From positions 94,887 through 158,886 of the forward strand of contig NZ_KZ304956.1 in NCBI RefSeq assembly GCF_002723615.1: 64,000 nt of DNA, read 5' to 3'. The translations under genes and the position numbers were made by a program. This DNA is from Limimaricola cinnabarinus. Its GTDB lineage: Bacteria; Pseudomonadota; Alphaproteobacteria; Rhodobacterales; Rhodobacteraceae. Below, piece after piece: positions 1 to 7,343 of the stretch (its first letter is position 1; each line of letters starts with the position of its first letter). The notes under the pieces were generated by a model. It was not told the origin of the DNA, did not search any database, and saw only the letters and a list, made by a program, of their open reading frames with translations.

Positions 1-91
1 GCGCGGTGAGCGTCCCGGCCGAGGTGAACAGCGCGGCGGTGCCGCCGGCCGCGAAGGTCGCGGGAAAGACGAAGGCGAGCGCCTGCGGCAT
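1..91 (-). CDS. phage tail-tip protein, N-terminal fragment (partial)
   Basis: Only the first 30 codons are inside the window; the gene continues past base 1. The start ATG overlaps the stop of the preceding gene (TGATG at 89-93), which is typical of this tightly packed tail operon. The visible N terminus is small and hydrophobic (MPQALAFVFPATFAAGG). In HK97-like phages and the Rhodobacter gene transfer agent, the gene after the NlpC-like position is the large tail-tip/host-specificity protein, so that is the likely identity. It is inferred from position only; a small structural or membrane protein is equally possible. Confidence 0.45.
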   Translation of the reverse strand, partial: MPQALAFVFPATFAAGGTAALFTSAGTLTA

Positions 92-471
92 CAGTCGAAA
101 CCCCATCCGGTCAGCAGCGTGAAGTCGCGGGTCATGCGCACCCCGCCATCGGTCTTGACCACCAGCCGGCCGCGCCGCAGCACGCCGCACAGCACCTGCC
201 CCTCGAGCCGCGCCACCGCGACGCCGGTCTCGGTCTCGCCGGTGCGGAACCCCGCCATCAGCCGCCGCGACAGCCCGGCCAGCCCGCCCGCGCGCAAGAG
301 CACCTGCCGACAGCCGAAGGCGGTGTCGTAGGTGCCGCGCAGCTCCGCCGCCGGATCGCGGCCGGTGATCTCGGCCACCAGCGACGCCGGCCAGAGCGCG
401 CAATCGGTCTGGCCCCAGCGCCAGGGATCGCCGCCGGTGCGGCGGATGAAGTCGCTCACCAGGTCGTCCAT
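91..471 (-). CDS. DUF6950-like phage tail-region protein
   Basis: Codes for 126 residues. The N terminus has an aromatic and Cys motif (WRWGQTDCALW, about residues 17-27) like DUF6950 proteins, which occupy the position of the NlpC/P60 peptidase in many alphaproteobacterial siphophages. A Cys followed by a distant His would suit a peptidase, but I do not see a clear catalytic His, so hydrolase activity is unproven. It overlaps the upstream tail gene by 16 bases and the downstream one by 1 base, so it is translationally coupled within the tail operon. Confidence 0.65.
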   Translation of the reverse strand: MDDLVSDFIRRTGGDPWRWGQTDCALWPASLVAEITGRDPAAELRGTYDTAFGCRQVLLRAGGLAGLSRRLMAGFRTGETETGVAVARLEGQVLCGVLRRGRLVVKTDGGVRMTRDFTLLTGWGFD

Positions 472-1100
472 GTCACATCCGTGTTGATCACCTCGGGCAC
501 GAAGCGCAGGCCCTGGTCGCCGGGGTGCCGCCGCGCCTGGTCGCGCGGGGTCAGCATGCCGTAGACCGGCGCGCCCTTGCGGCTCAGCGGCCCCTCGACC
601 GGCAGCGTCAGCCGCGCCTGCAGCGGCCCGAAGCTCGCCTTCACCCGGTCCATCAGCCCGGTGTGGATCGCGAAGGGCACGCCGACCGGCAGCGGCCTGC
701 CATGCGCGTCGGTGGCTCTGCGATCGAGGATCTGCCCCCAGAGGATCGCCGCACGGTTCAGGTACTCGCCTGGGCTGCCGATCAGCGCCGGAATCCGGCC
801 CTTGCCACTCACGCCCCGCTCGTCGGGGGCGAGCAGCTCGTAGGGCAGCGCCAGCTGGTACTCGACCAGCGGCGCCATTTCCTCGGCGCCGCCGGAGATC
901 TCAGCGATCGAGACCATGTCACCCATGCCCTGCCACTCGTGGCCCCATTCGGCATCGACGAACGGCACGTTGGAGTTGCTGAGATACTTGGTGCCCGACG
1001 CGAATTGCAGCTCGAGCAGCAGCAGCAGCGACACCGTCTCGGCCTTCAGCGCCGCCTCGACCGCCTCCGGATCGGGCTGGCCCGCAAGAAAGAGGCTCAT
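456..1100 (-). CDS. phage minor tail protein (baseplate hub position)
   Basis: Codes for 214 residues. The frame stays open further upstream, but the ATG at 1100 (MSLFLAGQPD) overlaps the stop of the preceding tail gene by 4 bases (ATGA) and is the only start that fits the operon spacing. The product is soluble, with no signal peptide or membrane segment. Its place, second after the tape measure and before the NlpC-like position, is that of the hub protein (gp13/DUF2163) in the gene transfer agent. I assign the role from position and size, not from a diagnostic motif. Confidence 0.7.
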   Translation of the reverse strand: MSLFLAGQPDPEAVEAALKAETVSLLLLLELQFASGTKYLSNSNVPFVDAEWGHEWQGMGDMVSIAEISGGAEEMAPLVEYQLALPYELLAPDERGVSGKGRIPALIGSPGEYLNRAAILWGQILDRRATDAHGRPLPVGVPFAIHTGLMDRVKASFGPLQARLTLPVEGPLSRKGAPVYGMLTPRDQARRHPGDQGLRFVPEVINTDVTWTTW

Positions 1101-1771
1101 CGCTCGAAGGCCTCGACCACGTCGAGCGTGTAGAGCCCGCGCAGCTGGCTGAACGCGTGCGCCGACTCGGCCGCCTCGTCGGAGGGCAGGCGCACCCGCA
1201 CGCGGGGCGCGCCGACCTTGACCGTGGTCCCGGCCGTGACGGGGGCGCGCAGCGGCGGGTTGAACCGCACTGTGCCGTCGGTGTTTTCGGCCACTCGGTG
1301 CAGCCAGCCGGAGATCGAGAACATGGCGTCGCGGCGCAGGAACTCGCCTGCCGAACCCGATAGCTGCAGGATCGTCGCCCCAGCGGGCGCATCCGCCGCG
1401 ACGGTGGGATCGCCCTCGCCCATGACGAAGCCGGACCCGCTCTCGTAATAGAAATCGCCGTTCCAGTCGGTTACGAACACTACTTCGCCCGGCGCGGCCC
1501 AGGGCGTGCGGCCATTCGGCACCGGCAGCAGGAAGCTGTTCAGCGGCCCGCGCAGATCGTCGAGAAACGCGAGCCAGCCGCCCCATGCCCCATCGGCCGA
1601 GACGTCCCATCCGCCTTCCACCTGGTAGCTACAGGACCAGCTCCGCGCCTCTCGGGTCAGGAACTGCTGGCGGCCGTCGAGACCCATCCCCGATGACGGG
1701 GTGCGGGTTTGCAGGCGCCAATGCGTGCGCTGCGCGAACCGCATGCCACCGGGCAGCGTGATCAGTGCCAC
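1097..1771 (-). CDS. phage distal tail protein (gp12/DUF2460-like position)
   Basis: Codes for 224 residues, starting 2 bases after the tape measure stop. The N terminus (MALITLPGGMRFAQRTHWRLQTRT) and alternating aromatic and Gly-rich stretches resemble tail-tip beta-sandwich proteins, and the middle contains a long Ser/Thr-rich beta region. In the gene transfer agent the gene directly after the tape measure encodes the distal tail protein that joins the tube to the tip hub; this gene has that place. Functional naming is by synteny. Confidence 0.65.
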   Translation of the reverse strand: MALITLPGGMRFAQRTHWRLQTRTPSSGMGLDGRQQFLTREARSWSCSYQVEGGWDVSADGAWGGWLAFLDDLRGPLNSFLLPVPNGRTPWAAPGEVVFVTDWNGDFYYESGSGFVMGEGDPTVAADAPAGATILQLSGSAGEFLRRDAMFSISGWLHRVAENTDGTVRFNPPLRAPVTAGTTVKVGAPRVRVRLPSDEAAESAHAFSQLRGLYTLDVVEAFER

Positions 1772-1773
1772 GC

Positions 1774-4026
1774 TCAGGACCGCCGCTGGTTTTGAGCGAG
1801 CTGCTCGTTGTTCGACTCGATCAGCTGCACCGCGACCGGCCCGGCGGTGCCGAGGATCTCGGCCTGCAGCATCTTGCTGTCGAGGAACAGCCGGATGTTC
1901 GCCACGCCGTTTGCCGCGCCGTCAGCCATCCGCTTACTGATGTCGTGCGGGATGATCTGTGTGCCGCGCGGCAGGTTCATGATCTCGCCGCCGAGCTCGT
2001 GCACCCGCGTCAGGCCACCGCGCCAGTTGCTCGTGCCGCTGGCGTTGGAGCCGAGCGACACCTGCGGCACCGCGCCGGGGATCGAGGGGGCCAGCGCGCC
2101 CCAAATCGAGTTGAAGGCCTGGTCGGCGAACATGCTCGCAAGGCTCTGCGCGAGACTCGCGATCGCGTCCTTCGCGCTTGAGGCACCGGTGACGATCGAG
2201 GAGAAGGCGGAGCCCGCCGACTGCTTCAGGGTGTCGGCCATCTGCGACGCGCGATCCTTGGCTTGCGTCATGTCGTCGATCGCGGTGTTGAGACGGGCAA
2301 TCTCTTGCCCCTGCGCGCTCGTCGCGGTGACGCCCGCCTCCTGCGTGTCGTTCCAGATCTTCGCCTGCAGGTCGGTCATGTTGATCGTGGCACGCAGCTT
2401 GTCGTGCTCGGCGCGCAGATCCTTCAGCACCTGGGCGCGCTTCTCCGCCTCCTGCTTGGCCTTGTTGGCCGCAGCGCTGCTGCCGCCTGCACCAGCACCG
2501 CCCCCTTCGACATCGGGCAGATTGCCACTGTCGCCGAAGCCCTCGCCTGCCCCTTCAAGGGAAGCTGCCAACGCATCGCCCGCTGCGGCGCCGTTGAGGG
2601 CTTCGTCGCCAGCTTCGGCAACCATAGCCGACAACTTGGCGGCAGCGGCGCGGGCTTCATCAAAGCCCTGCGCGACACGGTTTTTTGCCGTGGCGGCTAG
2701 TGTATCAGCAGAGGCTTTGGCCTCATCGGCAGCATGCCGCAATTCATAGACCTGCGATCCGGCCATGATAGCCTGATCTCCAACCGCATTGGCGGCATCC
2801 TCCATGCCGGGCACGTTCCGCAAGCCAGCGCCCATCTTGTGCAGAAAGTCGGCCCATTTCGTCGCCAGACTTTCGAGCATCCCGAGGAATCCCGATTTGA
2901 TGTTGCCCCAAACCGCGCCGAGCGCTGGTACCAGCGCACTCGCGCTCGTGCCGATACCCTTCCAAACCCCACTCGCGACGTCGCCCAAAAGTGACAGCGC
3001 GGCGCCCCAGCCCCCCGTCGACTTCACAAGCCGGCCGAACCACATCACCAATTCGCCGGCGGCGATAACCAGCACGCCGAAGCCTGTCCGCATGATCGCG
3101 CCGCGCAGCAGCTTCAGCGAGCCCACCAGCCCCAGCGTCGAGATGTTGACCGCAATGGTCATCGCCCGGGCGGCGACGAGGGCGCTCACATAGCGCACGC
3201 CGAGCGCCGTCGCCGCGATGCCGAAGTAGACGGCCAGCCGGTCGAGATTGCCGACCAGCCCGTCGATCACCGCGCGCAGCGTTCCGCCTTCGCGCAGACT
3301 GTCCGTCATGGCTTGCGCCATCTGGCCCATGGCCGGCACGAGCGCCAGCGCCAGCTGCTGACCGGCATATTGGCCGATCAGGCCAAGCCGGGCGATCTGG
3401 TCATTCGCCGCCTCGATCTTGCCCGCGTCGACGCCGCCGAGCGCGAGGCCATAGCTGTCGATGTCGGCGCGGGCATTGCGGATCGCATCACCGCCCTGGA
3501 TCATCAGCAGCGCCATCTCGCGATTGCGGATGCCGAGATCCTGCAGCACGGTCGTCGCCTGGCCCGCCGACAGCCCGAGCTCCTTCACCCGATCGGCAAT
3601 GCGCGCGACCTTCTCGTCGGTGTCGAGCCCCTGCAGGCTTTCGGCCGAAATGCCGAGCCGGTCGAGGGCGCGATCCGCATTGCCCGAGGTGCCGATGTTC
3701 GCCAACTGGCGGTTCATCGTCTGGATGTCGTCGGCGAGCTTTTCGACCGAGACGCCGGCCTCGCCAGCGGTGACCTCGAGCGCCCGGAATGCTCCGATCG
3801 AGCCATCGAGCCGCCGGGCCGATTTCGCGGCACGGTCGATATCGGCTGCCCCCTTGAGCGCGGCGGCCGAGAGCGAGGCGAAGGTCGCGACGCCAATGGC
3901 CCCCAAAGCCATGAACTGTTTGCGCATGTTCTGCACCGTCTTGGGCACCTTCTTCGCGCCCCGCTCGAACTGCGCGCTGTCGAGGCCGAGATTGACGCGC
4001 AGCGCGCCGATGACAGATTGCGCCAT
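1774..4026 (-). CDS. phage tail tape measure protein
   Basis: Codes for 750 residues. The N-terminal 200 residues are the helical coiled-coil region typical of tape measure proteins (SAQFERGAKKVPKTVQNM near residue 20). A hydrophobic segment (about 265-330) would be the membrane-interacting part, and a Gly/Ala-rich linker and coiled coil (about 500-600) follow. It sits between the tail chaperones and the distal tail gene, the universal position. At roughly 0.15 nm per residue the tail would be about 110 nm, normal for a siphophage. Confidence 0.9.
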   Translation of the reverse strand: MAQSVIGALRVNLGLDSAQFERGAKKVPKTVQNMRKQFMALGAIGVATFASLSAAALKGAADIDRAAKSARRLDGSIGAFRALEVTAGEAGVSVEKLADDIQTMNRQLANIGTSGNADRALDRLGISAESLQGLDTDEKVARIADRVKELGLSAGQATTVLQDLGIRNREMALLMIQGGDAIRNARADIDSYGLALGGVDAGKIEAANDQIARLGLIGQYAGQQLALALVPAMGQMAQAMTDSLREGGTLRAVIDGLVGNLDRLAVYFGIAATALGVRYVSALVAARAMTIAVNISTLGLVGSLKLLRGAIMRTGFGVLVIAAGELVMWFGRLVKSTGGWGAALSLLGDVASGVWKGIGTSASALVPALGAVWGNIKSGFLGMLESLATKWADFLHKMGAGLRNVPGMEDAANAVGDQAIMAGSQVYELRHAADEAKASADTLAATAKNRVAQGFDEARAAAAKLSAMVAEAGDEALNGAAAGDALAASLEGAGEGFGDSGNLPDVEGGGAGAGGSSAAANKAKQEAEKRAQVLKDLRAEHDKLRATINMTDLQAKIWNDTQEAGVTATSAQGQEIARLNTAIDDMTQAKDRASQMADTLKQSAGSAFSSIVTGASSAKDAIASLAQSLASMFADQAFNSIWGALAPSIPGAVPQVSLGSNASGTSNWRGGLTRVHELGGEIMNLPRGTQIIPHDISKRMADGAANGVANIRLFLDSKMLQAEILGTAGPVAVQLIESNNEQLAQNQRRS

Positions 4027-4029
4027 GCT

Positions 4030-4317
4030 CTATCCTTTCTTCGCACCCCAAGCAGCGGCCAGCGCATCGCACATGGCCTGCAGGGTCTCGCGGGATTGCC
4101 GTTGGGGCCGCGCCGCGCGGCCGGTGACGAAGCGCCGCAACGCGGGCAGCTTCTTGGCGCGATCAAGCGCCGCGCTGTGCCAGGCAAGCCAGGCACGGCC
4201 CTCGTGCTCGCGCTTGAGCCGCTCACCCGCGCCACGCATCTGCACGAGATACAGCCGCGGGGTCAGGCCCCAGAACGCGGCCGGATCGAACCCGGCCGCG
4301 ACGTACTCAGAGAGCAT
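4030..4317 (-). CDS. tail assembly chaperone, T-like C-terminal part
   Basis: From the ATG at 4317 it codes for 95 residues, but the frame is open upstream to 4509, through the end of the preceding G-like gene. Only 11 bases separate that gene's stop from this ATG, and no good Shine-Dalgarno precedes it. The core (WGLTPRLYLVQMRGAGERL) with a following REHEGRAWLAW matches the small tail chaperone found before the tape measure in alphaproteobacterial phages. It is probably made mainly as a G-T fusion by -1 frameshifting at 4371-4377, which would add 113 residues to residue 105 of the G protein, giving 218 in total. Free T from the ATG cannot be excluded. Confidence 0.8.
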   Translation of the reverse strand: MLSEYVAAGFDPAAFWGLTPRLYLVQMRGAGERLKREHEGRAWLAWHSAALDRAKKLPALRRFVTGRAARPQRQSRETLQAMCDALAAAWGAKKG

Positions 4318-4328
4318 TGCGAGGTAGT

Positions 4329-4685
4329 CTAGCCCGCCGCCTTCGCCTTGCGCCGACGCGGGGCCCGCCCGTTTCCCGCGTCCCCAGCCTCCGCTTCTGT
4401 CGGCGAAGCCGCCGCCACCACGCGCTGCAGGACCCCGACATCCTCGGACAGGATCACACCGGCCAGCTTCATGTCGGCATCGGGATGATGGTGCTGCAGG
4501 AACGCCCACATCATCGCGATCATGTTCTTCACACGCAGCTTGCCCGCCTCGAATGCCTCGAAGGCTTCCAGCGCGGGCATGTCGGTTTCCTCTTCGAAAT
4601 GCGCCATCGCGTTGAAGTCGCAGCGCAAGGTGTAGCTCTCACCATCGACTTTTGTCGTGGCCTCTCCCAGGAACCTGTTTGCCAT
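4329..4685 (-). CDS. tail assembly chaperone, G-like
   Basis: Codes for 118 residues. The N-terminal beta domain (MANRFLGEATTKVDGESYTL) is followed by a helical acidic segment and an Ala/Arg-rich tail after the slippery site, the same layout as GTA-type tail chaperones. Its start overlaps the tail tube stop (TAATG, 1 base shared). The protein would coat the tape measure and recruit tube subunits during tail assembly. The last 13 codons after the slippery heptamer are low complexity (RRRKAKAAG), as expected for a read-or-shift tail. Confidence 0.85.
   Translation of the reverse strand: MANRFLGEATTKVDGESYTLRCDFNAMAHFEEETDMPALEAFEAFEAGKLRVKNMIAMMWAFLQHHHPDADMKLAGVILSEDVGVLQRVVAAASPTEAEAGDAGNGRAPRRRKAKAAG
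4371..4377 (-). promoter_or_regulatory. programmed -1 ribosomal frameshift slippery heptamer GGGAAAC
   Basis: The minus strand reads G GGA AAC in the frame of the G-like gene (codons 104 and 105 are GGA AAC). After a one-base slip the tRNAs re-pair with GGG and AAA, and the next codon, CGG, is in the frame of the T-like gene. Lambda uses GGGAAAG at the same place to make gpGT. The T frame has no stop between the heptamer and its own terminus. The frame relation, heptamer phase and gene order all agree; frameshifting efficiency cannot be judged from sequence. Confidence 0.8.
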
Positions 4686-5122
4686 TATGCCGGCGCCCCC
4701 GCAGCTTCGAGCTTCGCCTTGCCCGACTGCTGGAAAGTACAGGTCGCGCTCATCTTTTCGTTCGTGATCTCGTCGATCTCGTAATTGGTGAAGACGCCGG
4801 CGAACTGCAGCTTCACGCCGTTCGGAAAGGTGATCTGGTATTTGCCCTTCCCGGCTTCGAAGGCGGTGACCAGCGTGTCGGTCGCGCTCGGCACGAAGTT
4901 CATGGTGAACCCTGCCTCACCGCCACGCATGATACCGGCGATGAACTCGGCATATTGGTCGGGGCTGTTGAGGTGGGTCGCTTCGATCGCTTCACGCGAC
5001 CGCGATGGCGGGGTGATCGCAGTGACCTCGGCCACGGGTTCATAGGTTCCGGCGGTCGCGCCTTCGATGCCGAATTCGGCACCGAAACCGATATCGGCCT
5101 TGGTTTCGGGAGTCTCAGGCAT
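4685..5122 (-). CDS. major tail tube protein
   Basis: Codes for 145 residues. It is beta-rich with an early acidic GFGAEFGIEG stretch, a central region YAEFIAGIMRGGEAGFTMNF, and a C terminus ending in a beta strand with SATCTFQQSGK, all typical of lambda-gpV/GTA gp9-like tube proteins. It lies just before the G-like chaperone and after the DUF3168 tail-completion gene. The start overlaps the end of the preceding gene by 8 bases. The product forms the stacked hexamer rings of a non-contractile tail. Confidence 0.85.
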   Translation of the reverse strand: MPETPETKADIGFGAEFGIEGATAGTYEPVAEVTAITPPSRSREAIEATHLNSPDQYAEFIAGIMRGGEAGFTMNFVPSATDTLVTAFEAGKGKYQITFPNGVKLQFAGVFTNYEIDEITNEKMSATCTFQQSGKAKLEAAGAPA

Positions 5123-5504
5123 GGTCAGCCCTCCAATGGATCAGGAAATCTAGGGAAATGCGGTAGGGGCGTTTGGTCTCGTTGCCGCCCCCCTCGCGAT
5201 CCTCGCGGGTCGCGTCGTGAAAAATGCCGCGAAAGCCGCCGCCGCGATGCGCATCGAGAGCGCTACGTACGGCGCGCGACAGACGCTTGGCCTCGGGATA
5301 ACCGAGGGCGTAGCAATCGGCCTGGATGCGGCCGCGTGACAGCCCATCGGACCCGGTGAGCGTGTGGCCCCCGGCATCGCCGATCACCCACAACACCACG
5401 TACGGGCCGGAGGTGTCGGAGGCCTCGCCGAAGTCGACGCGCGATCCGGCCAGCGCCGTCACCCCGGCGTTGGCCAGAAGCAGCGCGCGGAATGCTTGTT
5501 CCAT
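5115..5504 (-). CDS. tail completion/terminator protein (DUF3168-like)
   Basis: Codes for 129 residues from the ATG at 5504 (MEQAFRALLLANAGVTALAG). A longer in-frame start exists but would run into the upstream gene, whose stop is 2 bases before this ATG. The pattern of an N-terminal helix with repeated small residues, then a strand with PYVVLWVIGD and a QADCYALGYPEAKRL segment, fits DUF3168 proteins. These occupy the tail terminator position between the HK97 gp10-like protein and the tail tube. Confidence 0.85.
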   Translation of the reverse strand: MEQAFRALLLANAGVTALAGSRVDFGEASDTSGPYVVLWVIGDAGGHTLTGSDGLSRGRIQADCYALGYPEAKRLSRAVRSALDAHRGGGFRGIFHDATREDREGGGNETKRPYRISLDFLIHWRADHA

Positions 5505-5505
5505 G

Positions 5506-6012
5506 TCAGCCCTTCGCCTTCGCGGCGCGCGCTTCGGCACGCTTGATCGACTTTCGGATCTCGGCCCAGAGATCCTCCTTCAGCCGCTTGAGCAGGGCGT
5601 CGTGACCCCCGTCCCAGGCAGGGCGCACGTAGGGCTGGGGTGCAGTGCCGGGGTGCTGCGACCCGGCGTATTTCCCCTTGTTGACGTGCGGCTCCGTTCC
5701 GAATTCCGTGTAGATCGCCTGAGGCAAGGGACCGGGCCCGACGAACATCTCGACCGAGGCGCGGTTGTTGCGAAACATGCGCCGGTGCCGCGAGGCCTGA
5801 CGCTTCGAGAGCTTGGTCGAGATGGCGATCGACTCGGCCAGATCGTCCGATGCGGTGTCGCCACGCGGCGCGCGATCACGCATCGCCTCGGCCATCGGTT
5901 TGGCGGCTTTCTTCAGCGAGCGCCGCAGCGTGGTTTTGCCCGCGGATTTCGAGAGCTTCTGCAGCTCGCGTTCAAGCTCGCGAAAGCCCGAGAGCTTTAC
6001 CGACGTCCCCAT
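5506..6012 (-). CDS. HK97 gp10-like minor head-tail protein
   Basis: Codes for 168 residues and is basic. It begins MGTSVKLSGFRELERELQKL, followed by KSAGKTTLRRSLKKAAKPMAE, the typical opening of HK97 gp10/GTA gp8-like proteins. The C terminus is Lys/Arg/Ala-rich. One base separates it from the head-closure gene before it. The expected role is joining the finished head to the tail tube terminator. Confidence 0.88.
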   Translation of the reverse strand: MGTSVKLSGFRELERELQKLSKSAGKTTLRRSLKKAAKPMAEAMRDRAPRGDTASDDLAESIAISTKLSKRQASRHRRMFRNNRASVEMFVGPGPLPQAIYTEFGTEPHVNKGKYAGSQHPGTAPQPYVRPAWDGGHDALLKRLKEDLWAEIRKSIKRAEARAAKAKG

Positions 6013-6013
6013 G

Positions 6014-6361
6014 TCAGACCATCCTCGCGCAGGTGATTTCTAGCCACTGCCGACGCCCCTCGCCTTCCTTGATCCCGGTGATCTCGTACACATCGCCCTC
6101 GCAGACGATCCGATCCGCCGGGGTGATCGAAACGGTGAAGCTCGAATAGCGCACGACGAAGCGCGTCGTGACATGCGCCGCAACCTCGCCAGCGCGCCAG
6201 CGCTCGCCGTCGCTCAGGTCGGTCTTCTGGGCCCAGATCCGTGATCCGAGATTGTCGGCGGCCGGGTCGGCCGCGTTCCAGTCGCGAGACGAATTGAAGC
6301 CGTTGTCGGCAAAGGTCGCGCGCCGGAACTGCACGCGCCGATCGAGTTTCGCGGCACCCAT
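6014..6361 (-). CDS. phage head closure protein (head-tail adaptor)
   Basis: Codes for 115 residues. The N terminus AAKLDRRVQFRRA and the C-terminal beta segment (ITPADRIVCEGDVYEITGI) are characteristic of SPP1 gp16/HK97 gp7-like head closure proteins. It lies between the gp6-like connector and the gp10-like protein, one base from each. The product would form the ring that seals the portal after DNA packaging and accepts the tail. Confidence 0.87.
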   Translation of the reverse strand: MGAAKLDRRVQFRRATFADNGFNSSRDWNAADPAADNLGSRIWAQKTDLSDGERWRAGEVAAHVTTRFVVRYSSFTVSITPADRIVCEGDVYEITGIKEGEGRRQWLEITCARMV

Positions 6362-6362
6362 G

Positions 6363-6926
6363 TCAGACCCAGAGGATGTGGGGCGCCAAGAGCGCCGAGA
6401 CCGTCAATGGCATCCGGTCACCGGTCGGCAATTCGCCCTCCCGGTTCTGATAGAGATGCGCCACGTAGAGCAGCAGCGCCGTGCGAAGATCTCCGGGAAC
6501 ATCCTGAGCAGCGCCATAGCCCACGGTCATCCGGATCTTCACGCCTCCCTCGACCCCAGCCATCGCGTGCGGCCAGTAGGTTCCGGTTGCCGGCACCAGC
6601 TGAGCCGGCGTCATGTGATCAAGAAGCCGCCAGCTGCCATCGGCGAGGCCCGTATCGACCCCGTCGACACCCTCGATCGATATGGCATCGACCGACTGCA
6701 CAGGCGCCGTTGGCAGCAAAATCTGGGAACGTAGGTCATCGCGGCGCAACTCGACCACCCGCGTGACCAGACTGCGCCGCGTATAGGCTTCGACCGAGGC
6801 GCGGGCTGCAGCAATATATCCCTGCAGCAACGCATCTTCTTCCGCCCCGTCGACCCGCACATGCGTCTTGACCAGGTCCAGATCGATCGGCTCTTCGGTC
6901 GGTGGGGTAATCGTCGACAGGGTCAT
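6363..6926 (-). CDS. head-tail connector protein (HK97 gp6-like)
   Basis: Codes for 187 residues from the ATG at 6926 (MTLSTITPPTEEPIDLDLVK); longer frames upstream belong to the preceding gene in another frame. The motif LDLVKTHVRVDGAEEDALLQ with YIAAARASVEAYTRRSL is the classic N-terminal helix pair of gp6-like connectors. The C terminus DVPGDLRTALLLYVAHLYQNRE is equally typical. It forms the first adaptor ring below the portal. Confidence 0.92.
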   Translation of the reverse strand: MTLSTITPPTEEPIDLDLVKTHVRVDGAEEDALLQGYIAAARASVEAYTRRSLVTRVVELRRDDLRSQILLPTAPVQSVDAISIEGVDGVDTGLADGSWRLLDHMTPAQLVPATGTYWPHAMAGVEGGVKIRMTVGYGAAQDVPGDLRTALLLYVAHLYQNREGELPTGDRMPLTVSALLAPHILWV

Positions 6927-6936
6927 GCCACGAGCC

Positions 6937-7275
6937 TCAGCTTGCCGCCGCGCCGTTGCCGGGCTTGGTGGCCTTCTGCTTCTCAAGGGCCGCCTTTTCA
7001 GCCGCCGCCCGATCGGCCTCGGCCTTCTCGGCCGCCGCCGTCTCAGCTGCCGCAGCTTGGTCGGCTTCGGCCTGCTCGATCGCAGCCTTTTCCTCGGCGA
7101 TCCTTGCGGCGACGGCCTCACGCTGTCTGGCGACCTTCGATTTGCCCTCGACCCAGCGGCCGGTCTCGACGAGCTTCTTGGCGAGATCGCTGTCGATCGA
7201 CACCGGCACGTGAGGCTCGGCGCGGCCATAGGCACCCACCTGCAGCATCAGCGGGGTGATCATTGTCTTGGACAT
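6937..7275 (-). CDS. small phage structural-region protein with Ala/Glu coiled coil
   Basis: Codes for 112 residues from the second of two close ATGs: GGAGG lies 7 bases before the ATG at 7275 but only 1 base before the ATG at 7281. The first 40 residues (MITPLMLQVGAYGRAEPHVPVS) look folded. Residues about 50-100 are an Ala, Glu and Lys helix that should form a coiled coil. The position between capsid and gp6 connector is often taken by a small decoration or accessory protein, but I do not recognise the family. Confidence 0.7.
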   Translation of the reverse strand: MSKTMITPLMLQVGAYGRAEPHVPVSIDSDLAKKLVETGRWVEGKSKVARQREAVAARIAEEKAAIEQAEADQAAAAETAAAEKAEADRAAAEKAALEKQKATKPGNGAAAS

Positions 7276-7343
7276 CCTCATGCCTCCGTATCGAAATGCG
7301 CCGGGGCGGGCTTGTCCGCCCCGGTCAGGTCATGCGTGCCGGA

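Noticed and set aside
456..1610. Long minus-strand frame of 384 codons
   Set aside because: Only the part from the ATG at 1100 is coding; the upstream part is an antisense-frame translation of the tail gene at 1097-1771, full of Arg and Gly.
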